Notes under the pieces: generated by a model
Databases searched by the model: none
The model's input: only the letters and a program-made list of their open reading frames with translations
Told to the model about the DNA's origin: nothing
Translations under genes and position numbers: made by a program
From: WHSP01 sp964424945
Lineage (GTDB): Bacteria > Gemmatimonadota > Gemmatimonadetes > Longimicrobiales > Longimicrobiaceae
DNA length: 22,454 bases
Reading direction: 5' to 3'
NCBI GenBank assembly: GCA_964424945.1
Contig: CAYRLB010000040.1
Span: 1 to 22,454, forward strand
In this document: in pieces, positions 1 through 7,485 of the stretch
Layout: each line of letters opens with the position of its first letter
Numbering within the stretch: the first letter of the stretch is position 1

Positions 1-911
1 ACGGCGTCCGCCTGCTCGTCCGTCACCGGCACGCCCAGGCTTGCCACCAGCCCGCCCTGCGCGGCATTCCGCGCCCCGGCAATCACTCCGGTCAGCCCCG
101 GCGTCCGAAGGAGTACGCCGACGGCGAGCTGGGGAACGCTCAGGCCGCTGCGGATGGCGACGGCGCGGATGTCTTCGATCGCCTGGAGGTGTCGCTGAAA
201 ACGGGCGCCCGAGTAATCCTTGTGCGTGCTCCGCGCATCGTCGGGTGGGAAGGTCTTGTCGGCCGACCAGGTGCCGAAGAGCAGGCCGCGGAAGAGAGGC
301 GAGTAGGAGATCGCGCCGACGTTATGCTCCGCGCACCAGGGTAGGACGTCATGTTTCGCGGCCGGCCTGAGAATGCTGTACGGCGGCTGAACGCAATGGA
401 GCGGCACGCCGGTCGCCAGCCATTCCTCGAGCTGCGCCACACTGAAGTTCGACACGCCGATCGCGCGGATCTTTCCCGCTTCGAGCAATGCGGCACATGC
501 GCCCGCCGTCTCCGGGATCGGCTGCGGCCCCGGCCAGTGCAGCTGATAGAGGTCGATCCGCTCGACGCCCAGACGCTGCAGACTCGCCTCGCACTCGGCC
601 GTTACTTCAGCCGCGCTCGCCGAGCGCTCCACCCTGTCGCTGTCGTCGCCCAGCCCGAACTTGGTGAAGACGAGCGGCCGCATGTCGGAGGGCAGCTCTC
701 TGATGGCCCGTCCGACTACTCGCTCCGAATGGCCCGACCCGTAAATTGGTGCCGTGTCCACCCAGTTGACGCCATGATCGATCGCCGCGTGTATCGCCTC
801 GATGCTCCGCTGGTCGTCCTGGCCGCCCCACTGGAACCCGCCGATCGCCCACGTGCCCAACCCGATCGTCGAGATCTCCAATCCCGTGCTGCCGAGGCTG
901 CGTCGCTGCAT
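1..911 (-). CDS. Aldo/keto reductase (3' end beyond window)
   Basis: An open minus-strand frame runs from ATG at 911 to the window edge, giving 303 residues without a stop; the C-terminus is missing. It starts MQRRSLGSTGLEISTIGLGT, the usual opening of the aldo/keto reductase family, whose members reduce carbonyls with NADPH on a TIM barrel in the cytoplasm. The catalytic tetrad is visible as D52 and Y57 (VDTAPIYGSG), K84 (VFTKFG) and H125 (LYQLHWPG). IGVSNFSVAQLEEW near residue 150 is the conserved GVSNF segment. AGGAGG lies four bases before the ATG, which fixes the start. The subfamily resembles general stress or YghZ/IolS-like reductases; the substrate cannot be told from sequence. Confidence 0.93.
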   Translation of the reverse strand, partial: MQRRSLGSTGLEISTIGLGTWAIGGFQWGGQDDQRSIEAIHAAIDHGVNWVDTAPIYGSGHSERVVGRAIRELPSDMRPLVFTKFGLGDDSDRVERSASAAEVTAECEASLQRLGVERIDLYQLHWPGPQPIPETAGACAALLEAGKIRAIGVSNFSVAQLEEWLATGVPLHCVQPPYSILRPAAKHDVLPWCAEHNVGAISYSPLFRGLLFGTWSADKTFPPDDARSTHKDYSGARFQRHLQAIEDIRAVAIRSGLSVPQLAVGVLLRTPGLTGVIAGARNAAQGGLVASLGVPVTDEQADA

Positions 912-1154
912 GTACCCTCCTGATCCGGAAATGTATGGCTACAAGTCGTGGCGATGGGCTTCAGCGCACAACCCCCCGCTCGGTCCAAACGAGCCGCAAA
1001 CAAACGCGGTACTCGTCTGATCGGACGGGCAGCGAAGCGCCTTCGTTCCTCACCGATGATTCCCGCGAGTGCTACGGCTTCATCGCCAGTTTACGCCTGA
1101 ATTCATCCGCCAACCTTCTGCCCACTTGCGCGGACATCTGGGTCAGGACAGTAC

Positions 1155-1187
1155 GAAGCCCGAGCGACTAGGTGACGCTCGGGCTTC
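1155..1187 (-). terminator. Hairpin downstream of tRNA-Asn
   Basis: Arms 1155-1166 and 1176-1187 are a perfect 12-bp inverted repeat around a 9-nt loop. On the minus strand it begins 13 nt after the tRNA-Asn discriminator base, where a tRNA terminator is expected. There is no clear T-run after it (the next bases read GTACTG), so intrinsic termination is likely but not certain. It could also serve as a 3' processing or stability structure. Confidence 0.6.
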
Positions 1188-1199
1188 AACTTACCTCAA

Positions 1200-1273
1200 C
1201 TCCCGCGGTAGGACTCGAACCTACGACCCTCTGATTAACAGTCAGATGCTCTAACCAACTGAGCTACGCGGGA
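1200..1273 (-). tRNA. tRNA-Asn (anticodon GTT)
   Basis: The minus strand folds into a complete cloverleaf. The 7-bp acceptor is TCCCGCG paired with CGCGGGA. The D-stem is GCTC/GAGC with a 9-nt loop. The anticodon stem TCTGA/TCAGA encloses the loop CTGTTAA, which gives anticodon GTT. The variable loop is 5 nt, and the T-arm is GTAGG-TTCGAGT-CCTAC. The discriminator base is G, as usual for bacterial tRNA-Asn. The CCA end is not encoded, so it must be added by a nucleotidyltransferase. Confidence 0.97.
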
Positions 1274-1695
1274 TCACTCCATCGCCATACCTCACCACCA
1301 TCCAAACGGACCGGCGGCTTTCACACCACCGCCGCCCCGCCCACAAACAGCAAGATACCGTCCGGATATCCCGGCATCAACAGCGACGTTGTCATCGCCT
1401 CATCCGCGCACGGAAGGTTCGGGCCGACGCGACCCGCCGTGCAATCGACGAACATCCCCCAACCCCTTGGCCTGAAGGCAGTTCTGCGTTATCTTACAGG
1501 TCGTATCCGTCGGCGTTTTCGAGGCGTCGGCACCAGTTCGCCCGCAGCACGCGGGCACCGTTCCGGTCGCGGTCCGCCTTCTCCTCAGCCCGGCGCACAT
1601 CTCCGGAACACTCCGGCCCACACTCTGTAAGTACATCTGTGCAACGGCGGTACCCCGTCGGTGCACCTGCTTCGCCCCTACTCAGGAGATCCGCC
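1274..1695. other. Intergenic region between tRNA-Asn and slt
   Basis: No convincing gene is seen in these 422 bases; the short frames here lack a ribosome site and have no recognisable protein. The region should carry the tRNA promoter (minus) and the lytic transglycosylase promoter (plus). A small hairpin (GCCCGC at 1540-1545 with GCGGGC at 1551-1556) lies in the presumed long leader of the transglycosylase gene. Confidence 0.5.
1467..1495 (+). promoter_or_regulatory. Candidate sigma-70-type promoter for slt
   Basis: TTGGCC (1467-1472) and TATCTT (1490-1495) are separated by 17 bases, each matching four of six consensus bases. It would give a leader of about 190 nt before the ATG at 1696. 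In GC-rich DNA such matches occur by chance, so this is only a candidate. Confidence 0.28.
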
Positions 1696-4143
1696 ATGCT
1701 CCGAAAGCCGGGAAGGATGCTGTCGACCCTCGCTGTAGGCGTTCCCGCCGCGCTGCTTGCCGCGGGGATTGTTGCGGGGCCGTTGCGTTCGGCCCAGTGG
1801 AGCTGGCGTTCGCCTATCCTTTCCGAGATCCAGGAGCTTACCTCGCTCGCCCCGATCCGGGCGCTCCCGCGTACCGATGCGGTGCTCGCCACCTTCGAGG
1901 CGCAGCGGCTCATCGATCAGGATCTTCCCTATGCCGCCTGGGAGACGCTTGTAGCGCACCTCGATGAGGGGGGCGTTGCGGGGGCTTCCACCCTTCTGGT
2001 GGCGGCCCGGGCCGCGTCGGCGTGGGGCGGTTGGGAGGAGGCAAAGAACATCCTGGAGGGCAGGGACTGGCTCGAATCGGCCGAGAACGCCGCCGGCCTG
2101 CTCCTTCTGGCACGTGCGCAGGAGGAGACGGGCAACCCCCGCGATGCGACGGCAAGCTATCGTCGCTATGTCAGCCTTCCCGAGGCGCAGCAGAAGGGCA
2201 CCGCCTACGCGCGCCTCGGTTCTCTCCTCGAGGCGCAGGAGGACCATGCCGGCGCCGCGGAGGCGTTCCAGCAGGCGTCGGTAATGATGCCGGAGCTTGG
2301 CGACTGGCTGAGGGTGCTTCAGGTCGAGCAGCTCGTGAGGAGCGGGGACCCGTCGGCCACCTCGGTGGCGACGGGTATCACCGGCGGGTCTGCGCCCGTC
2401 CGGCAGCGTCGCGTCCAGATGGAGGCTCGGGCGTGGGTCGATAATGCGGACTCACGGCGGGCGATCGAGCGACTCGACTGGGAGGCTCGTGTGCTGAACG
2501 CGAGCGGGGCGCGGGCAGAGGCGGCATATCTGCACCTCGATCGGGCCGACTTCCTGATGAGGATCGGGCGGGAGGCGGAGGGTCGGGCGTTGCTCGCCAG
2601 CATCGCGCAACTTTCGTCGGCGACGTCAGATGTGCGTCTCGGCGCGGCCCGCCGGCTGGACGAGAAGAACGACCTGGGCGCTGAGCACGAGCTTGCCGAG
2701 TCGTACGGGTATGAGGGCGCTGGCGCGCCGGGCCTCGCTGCGAGGTCGATCCGCGCCGCTTTCGCCGCCGGGCTTCCGGAGAGCAGCGAGCAGCGGCTCC
2801 GCATGGCGAGGCTTCTCTATGAGGAGAGGGATTTCGGGTCGGCGCGCACCGCGTTCCAGCGAGCCGCGAGTATGCTCGACGATCCCGACGCGAAGGCGGA
2901 TGCCGAACTCTATGCTGCGCGCTCGCTCTTCCGCAGTGGCGGCAATGCGCGTCAGGTGGCCACGCAGAAGGCGAACGCACTCGCCGAACTCCGCCAGATC
3001 GCGGAGAGCTACCCGAGCAGCGCCGCCGCAGGGACCGCCCTCTTCCTCCTGGGCGACGAGGCTTCCACGACCCAGGCGGGGCTCGCCTATTACCGAAGGG
3101 CGGCGGAAATCCTCGCGTCCCCCGACGCGCGGGAGGCGCTGAACCGCGTCGGCGACCGCAGCCTCAGGCTCAAGGATACCGCCGGCGCCATCCGCGCGTG
3201 GGAGCAATACATCGCACGCTATCCGCGGGGTGAGGAGACGGCGCGTGTCGCCTACCAGGTCGGGAAGCTGCACATGGAGGCGGGGCGCGAGTCGAAGGCG
3301 AAGGAGATGTTCACCGCCGCGATGCACGCCGAACCCACCGCATACTATGGTGTGCGCGCGGCCGAGTGGCTCGACGAGGTTCCCATCGAGCACATTTTCG
3401 CGGAGCCCCGCCCCTGGATCGGTCTGGCGTCCGAGCCAGGCGAAGCCAAGGCGGTCCTCGCCCGGATGGACCTTCTCGCATCGATCGGACGCGAAGCGGA
3501 GCGTCAGGCCGAGTTCGATTCGGCGCTCCGGAAGTACGCCGACAAGCCGCTCGTCCTGATCACGCTTGCGGAGGGCCTGCGCGATCGGAAGGAAGCGGTG
3601 AAGGCGATCAACCTGGGGCGCTCGCTGCTCTCTCTCCGTCAGGGTGAGTGGGATGAGCGGCTTCTGCGGGTCGTCTTCCCCTTCCCCTACCGGGAGCTCA
3701 TCGAGGCAGAGGCGCGTCGCCGCGGTCTCGATCCGATTCTGCTGGCTGCGCTGATCCGGCAGGAGTCGAGCTTCCGCTACGATGCGACATCCTGGGTGGG
3801 CGCAAAGGGGCTCGGCCAGATCATGCCCGCCACCGGGCGCGAGCTGGCAACTGCCCTTCGCATCCGGGGTTACGATGAGTCGATGCTTGTCGTGCCCGAG
3901 GTCAACGTGCGAATGGCAGCGAAGTACCTCGGTGACCTCATGACCCGGTTCGATGGGGCAGCGGATCTCGCCCTTTCGGGGTACAACGCGGGCCCCGGCC
4001 GTGCGAACACCTGGCGTCGGACGCTGAACTACGGTCGCGATACGGACGCCTTCCGCGCGGCAATCCCCTTCAGTGAAACGCGCAACTACGTGATGCTCGT
4101 TTCGCGGAATCGCGCGATCTACCAGCGGCTCTACGGGAGCTGA
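1696..4143 (+). CDS. Soluble lytic murein transglycosylase (Slt70-like, GH23)
   Basis: This 815-residue enzyme should cleave the MurNAc-GlcNAc bond of peptidoglycan with formation of 1,6-anhydroMurNAc, in the periplasm. Residues 1-35 form a basic N-terminus and hydrophobic segment (signal or anchor). Residues about 50-640 are an Ala/Glu/Arg-rich helical region of TPR-like repeats, as in the Slt70 superhelix. The GH23 domain occupies about 660-810: catalytic E690 in ALIRQESSFRYDA, then GAKGLGQIMPATG, LALSGYNAGPGRAN and FSETRNYV. It is longer than E. coli Slt70 (about 645 residues), through more helical repeats. AGGAG lies seven bases before ATG 1696, which is why this start is preferred to the in-frame start at 1639. 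Separate transcription from its neighbours is likely. Confidence 0.93.
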   Translation: MLRKPGRMLSTLAVGVPAALLAAGIVAGPLRSAQWSWRSPILSEIQELTSLAPIRALPRTDAVLATFEAQRLIDQDLPYAAWETLVAHLDEGGVAGASTLLVAARAASAWGGWEEAKNILEGRDWLESAENAAGLLLLARAQEETGNPRDATASYRRYVSLPEAQQKGTAYARLGSLLEAQEDHAGAAEAFQQASVMMPELGDWLRVLQVEQLVRSGDPSATSVATGITGGSAPVRQRRVQMEARAWVDNADSRRAIERLDWEARVLNASGARAEAAYLHLDRADFLMRIGREAEGRALLASIAQLSSATSDVRLGAARRLDEKNDLGAEHELAESYGYEGAGAPGLAARSIRAAFAAGLPESSEQRLRMARLLYEERDFGSARTAFQRAASMLDDPDAKADAELYAARSLFRSGGNARQVATQKANALAELRQIAESYPSSAAAGTALFLLGDEASTTQAGLAYYRRAAEILASPDAREALNRVGDRSLRLKDTAGAIRAWEQYIARYPRGEETARVAYQVGKLHMEAGRESKAKEMFTAAMHAEPTAYYGVRAAEWLDEVPIEHIFAEPRPWIGLASEPGEAKAVLARMDLLASIGREAERQAEFDSALRKYADKPLVLITLAEGLRDRKEAVKAINLGRSLLSLRQGEWDERLLRVVFPFPYRELIEAEARRRGLDPILLAALIRQESSFRYDATSWVGAKGLGQIMPATGRELATALRIRGYDESMLVVPEVNVRMAAKYLGDLMTRFDGAADLALSGYNAGPGRANTWRRTLNYGRDTDAFRAAIPFSETRNYVMLVSRNRAIYQRLYGS

Positions 4144-4805
4144 CGGCCGCAGCAATACCCCTGCTCCGCGCCGATCCCGCCCCGGCGCGAGCATCGTCCG
4201 TGGCTTGGGGAGCCTTCACCTCGGAGGCTTCCAGCCGCGGGTGTGCGTCGGGTGAGTGCGGTGCCCGAATCGGACTCGAAGTCCGCACGGCCCCGCATCC
4301 ACGGCCGCCTCGAAGGGTCGGTTCCCGGGATCTGAACAGGCCATGTCCTCTTTCCCGGCCACTTCCTCCCTCAGGATCTTCCGACCTGCGTCTGAAACAG
4401 CGTGCATCTGGCACGTCGGCCGGTCGACGGCATTCCATCGTCTAACTTTCGATAAGACATGCAGATGGACGGACGAATGCCCTCTTCAGAAGGATAGTTC
4501 ATAGCGCATTCGACTTACCGCTCCGGTCACAGGAGCCGCCGCCGGCCCGGATCTTTCATATCCGTCCCACCCCGCGCGAAGGAGTCAAGGAATCGGCCAG
4601 GATCGCCGATACCCAGATACAGCCTTCGATGCGGACTTGGAGGCATCCACCTCCAATGATTCAAGATGACAGGCGATAGCTGCAGAAATTCAAAGGGGTT
4701 GCATGAGCCTGCCGCCAGCCTTAACGTCCTCAGCAGTCCCGCTGGTCTGCCCGGAATGGGGAGCCGTTCGCGGAACTCATCGGCTACAGAGTTCGGAATG
4801 ACTTC
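4144..4805. other. 662-bp intergenic region
   Basis: No gene with a ribosome site or recognisable protein is seen on either strand. Close to the transglycosylase stop is a small imperfect hairpin (AGCCT near 4211 pairing with AGGCT near 4225). Around 4261-4290 there is a self-complementary stretch (CGGACT-CGA-AGTCCG) that superficially resembles a tRNA T-arm, but no cloverleaf forms. Positions 4430-4510 are lower in GC than their surroundings. The region may hold the promoter and leader of the LysM peptidase gene, but no convincing -35/-10 pair was found. Confidence 0.4.
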
Positions 4806-5585
4806 ATGAGAAAAACGCTTGTTCTCGCCACCGGATTGTTCGCGCTCAGCGCAGTCGTCACGACCGTCGCAGCTGCCCAGTCGCTGCGTGGTTCGGCCGC
4901 GAGTGTGGAACGCATTCACTCGCAAGCCCTCGCCCACTCCCTACGGTTCTATCCCTCGGCGAGCGCGATCCGGGAAGCCGTAGCCAGCGGTACCCTCGTC
5001 GCACTTGAACCGGACGCAAACTTCCGCCTGGTCGATGTGAGCTACCCGTATGTGGTGCCGGCGACGCACACCTTCGTCGTGCGCCTGGCGTCACAGTACC
5101 GGGCCGCGTGCGGCGAGCAGATGGTGGTGACGAGTGCGACACGGCCGACGTCGATGCGTCTCATCAACAGCAGTGACAAGTCGGTCCACCCGACGGGAAT
5201 GGCTGTCGATCTGCGCAAGCCATCGAACAGCCGCTGCCTGAGCTGGCTTCGCAATACGCTCGAAGCACTCGAAGCCGCGGGTGTTCTCGACGCCGTCGAA
5301 GAGCGGAACCCTCCCCACTTCCATGTGGCCGTCTTCCCGCGCCAGTACGCGCAGTACGTTCAGAACCGCACCGGGGTGCAGGTAGCCGCAGCGCCCGCTC
5401 GGGAGAGCCTTCCGTCGCTTTCGCTCGTGAGCAACGCGCGCTCGGCGGCGACGTACACGGTCCGAAGTGGTGATTCTCTCTGGACGATCGCCCGGAGGAA
5501 CAACGTTTCCGTGGATGCGCTCAAACGTGCGAACTCGCTCTCATCGGATCGCATCCTCGCCGGTCAGAAGCTCAAGATCCCCTGA
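4806..5585 (+). CDS. Secreted DUF5715/M15-like zinc peptidase with C-terminal LysM
   Basis: The product has 259 residues. Residues 1-25 are a signal peptide (MRKTLVLATGLFALSAV..., likely cut near AAA-Q). The middle domain carries the metal-site pattern of D-Ala-D-Ala carboxypeptidases of the VanY/MepA type: H128 and D135 in SVHPTGMAVD, then H171 and H173 in PPHFHVAV. These fit a zinc-dependent peptidoglycan peptidase. Residues 215-259 form a LysM domain (YTVRSGDSLWTIARRNNVSV...ILAGQKLKIP) that binds glycan strands. The family is probably DUF5715. Export to the periplasm and action on the wall next to the lytic transglycosylase gene is inferred. The ribosome site is weak. A strong terminator follows, so the gene is probably the end of its transcript. 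Confidence 0.85.
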   Translation: MRKTLVLATGLFALSAVVTTVAAAQSLRGSAASVERIHSQALAHSLRFYPSASAIREAVASGTLVALEPDANFRLVDVSYPYVVPATHTFVVRLASQYRAACGEQMVVTSATRPTSMRLINSSDKSVHPTGMAVDLRKPSNSRCLSWLRNTLEALEAAGVLDAVEERNPPHFHVAVFPRQYAQYVQNRTGVQVAAAPARESLPSLSLVSNARSAATYTVRSGDSLWTIARRNNVSVDALKRANSLSSDRILAGQKLKIP

Positions 5586-5634
5586 ACGAGAAGGGCAGAC
5601 GGGGGAAGCAAGTTCCCCAGTCGGGAGGATGCAG

Positions 5635-5663
5635 GGAGGCCACGTCATGTGGCCTCCTTTTTT
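5635..5663 (+). terminator. Rho-independent terminator after the LysM peptidase gene
   Basis: A perfect 9-bp stem (GGAGGCCAC at 5635-5643, GTGGCCTCC at 5649-5657) with a 5-nt loop is followed by six T (5658-5663). A smaller hairpin, GGGGAA/TTCCCC (5602-5618), precedes it. It lies about 50 nt after the stop at 5585. Confidence 0.95.
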
Positions 5664-5883
5664 GTCGACAAATTAGAAAAATCGCGAAAAAGTCTTCGGG
5701 GAGGGTGTCCTGTGGAGTGGACGGTTTCAGCACGAAGAGGATGACGTAGGTGGTAGACCTCCAGCTGAAAAGCGGCACAATCACTGGTCTTCTGACCCAT
5801 CGTTCGTCGGCATCGGCATTGCCTTCTACATGGAGCAATGGTTCGCCGCCCGGCGATCGAAAAGGTCAGAATTCTGTAATACC

Positions 5884-6501
5884 ATGCGTACTATCTTCAG
5901 CCATTCCGCAGCCATCGCGACATTCGCGTTTTCGATGACGGGGTGCACCGCGATGACGATGGGCACTCTGGCGGACGTCCTCGCCGGCGGGGTCAACGGC
6001 TCCAGCGTCAGCGGCGAAGTTCGCTCGATCGATACCCGCCGCCAGGAGATCCAGTTGACGACGGGGTGGAGCGGCAGCGAGCGCATCCGCTACGACAATC
6101 GGACCCAGGTCATCTACCAGCAGCGGCGGTACAACGTGCGCGACCTCGGCGTCGGCGACTACGTCCAGGTTCAGCTCGGCCAGTCGCGGGATCGGGACCG
6201 GCGATACGCCACGACGATCCGGATCCGGGAGGATGCACGACAGGGACGAGGAAATTCGCCGGGGAACTCCCGAGGCAATCGCCGCATCGAACAGCTTGAC
6301 GGCACCATCCGCCAGATCGACCAGCGTCAGGGATGGTTCGAAGTCGACGACCGGTACGGCTCACGCGTGACCGTAACGCTGCCCTATCAGGCGAATCGCG
6401 GCCTCACCGACCGCTTCCAGCGCCTGCGTCGTGGTAACAGAGTCAGACTCGAGGGGGAGCGGCTCAACGCCAACCGGATGGAAGTGCACCGGTTCTTCTG
6501 A
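5884..6501 (+). CDS. DUF5666-like lipoprotein with two beta-barrel repeats
   Basis: The 205-residue protein begins with a lipoprotein signal: hydrophobic residues 9-18 and then MTGC with C21 as the lipidation site. This favours ATG 5884 over the in-frame ATG at 5830, which would put 18 polar residues ahead of the signal; neither start has a good ribosome site. Two related segments follow, VSGEVRSIDTRRQEIQL...VGDYVQVQL (about 42-100) and LDGTIRQIDQRQGWFEV...RGNRVRLEGE (about 138-195), separated by an Arg/Gly/Asn-rich linker. Each looks like the small OB-like barrel of DUF5666 proteins. The function of that family is not known; an envelope location is inferred from the lipobox. The gene is transcribed in the same direction as the peptidase/amidoligase pair 87 nt downstream. 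Confidence 0.75.
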   Translation: MRTIFSHSAAIATFAFSMTGCTAMTMGTLADVLAGGVNGSSVSGEVRSIDTRRQEIQLTTGWSGSERIRYDNRTQVIYQQRRYNVRDLGVGDYVQVQLGQSRDRDRRYATTIRIREDARQGRGNSPGNSRGNRRIEQLDGTIRQIDQRQGWFEVDDRYGSRVTVTLPYQANRGLTDRFQRLRRGNRVRLEGERLNANRMEVHRFF

Positions 6502-6588
6502 TCCCGGGCGTCCGCGAGGGAACGGGGCACCTTGCGAGAACGCATCGTCAGAGGGCGTCTGAAAGGGATGGGAAGAGGGTCCCGCATG

Positions 6589-7485
6589 GCACACTCCTCG
6601 CGACCGCGCACCCCTGCGTCTTCAGCATCTTCGCCCCGATGGAAGGAGCCGACCGACGAGCGGTGCGGCTCCGAACGGCTGAGCATATCGATGCAGTCAC
6701 GACTCGTCCAGGAAGATCGGAAGCTACAGCGGTCCCGCCGCGCGCATGAGCTGAAGATCGAGCTTTTCACGCAGCCGGACGAGTTCTCCTGCGGCCCCAC
6801 CTGCCTCGCGAAAGTCTACAGCTATTTCGGGCTGGAGGCTTCCCTCGACCAGGTACTGAATGAGATCGACCGGAACGAGGATGGCGGCACGCTCGCCGTC
6901 TTCCTGGGGCTCGCTGCCCTCAAACGCGGTCTCGCAGCCCGCATCTTCAGCTACGACCTCCGCATCTTCGACCCGACCTGGCGCCATCTCAGCCCGAAGG
7001 AGCTGCACGACAAGATCCGGCTGCGGATTCCCCATCTCAGCAGCGCGAAGGCGCGTCGATCGGCCAAGGCATACCTCGAGTTCCTCGATCTGGGCGGCTC
7101 GATCGGCTTCGAGGAGCTGACCCCCGCCCTGCTGAAGCGGCTGCTGGATCGTGATCATCCGGTTCTCGCGGGACTCTCCGCCACGCATCTGTACTCCTTC
7201 ATGCGGGAGGTCCACGACCCGGTAACGGGCGAGGTCTTCGACGATGACATCGCCGGCGAACCGACCGGTCACTTCATCGTCATCAACGGGTACGAAAATT
7301 GGGGAAGGCGCTTCATCGTTCGCGACCCTTCGTCGCACGTTCCGCAGACGCCGGACGGCCGGCTCGTCGTCGATGCGCAACGCCTCATCAACTCGATCCT
7401 TCTCGGCGACCTGACCTATGACGCCGTTCTTCTGGAGGTATGGCAACCCGTAGCGGAAGGGAAGCGAAGAGCGCCCCGGTCCTGA
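6589..7485 (+). CDS. C39-like (papain-fold) cysteine peptidase partnered with an amidoligase
   Basis: The domain begins LKIELFTQPDEFSCGPTCLAKVYSYFG. In numbering from 6589, Q62 is the oxyanion glutamine, C68 the nucleophile, H228 sits in GHFIVINGYE and D246 in FIVRDPSS. This is the Cys-His-Asp set and order of C39-like peptidases. There is no signal peptide or transporter domain, so a cytoplasmic free-standing peptidase is inferred. The start is uncertain: 6589 has AAGAGGG six bases upstream; TTG 6532 and ATG 6691 are alternatives, and the first 35 residues are low-complexity and may not be translated. The gene overlaps the downstream ligase gene by 46 nt, which implies coupled translation and a shared task. 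RimK-family ligases are often found beside C39-like peptidases; the substrate is unknown. Confidence 0.85.
   Translation, partial: AHSSRPRTPASSASSPRWKEPTDERCGSERLSISMQSRLVQEDRKLQRSRRAHELKIELFTQPDEFSCGPTCLAKVYSYFGLEASLDQVLNEIDRNEDGGTLAVFLGLAALKRGLAARIFSYDLRIFDPTWRHLSPKELHDKIRLRIPHLSSAKARRSAKAYLEFLDLGGSIGFEELTPALLKRLLDRDHPVLAGLSATHLYSFMREVHDPVTGEVFDDDIAGEPTGHFIVINGYENWGRRFIVRDPSSHVPQTPDGRLVVDAQRLINSILLGDLTYDAVLLEVWQPVAEGKRRAPRS

Noticed and set aside
1439..1630. Small plus-strand frame before the lytic transglycosylase gene
   Set aside because: No ribosome site; Arg/Pro-rich sequence with no features, overlapping the presumed leader.
2626..4194. 522-codon minus-strand frame opposite the lytic transglycosylase
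   Set aside because: No ribosome site or domain, and the plus strand encodes conserved GH23 motifs.
4261..4290. tRNA-like T-arm and acceptor-like stretch on the minus strand (TTCGAGTCC...GGGCACC)
   Set aside because: The stem-loop closes with a 3-5 nt loop rather than a 7-nt T-loop, and no matching acceptor, D-arm or anticodon arm is found upstream.
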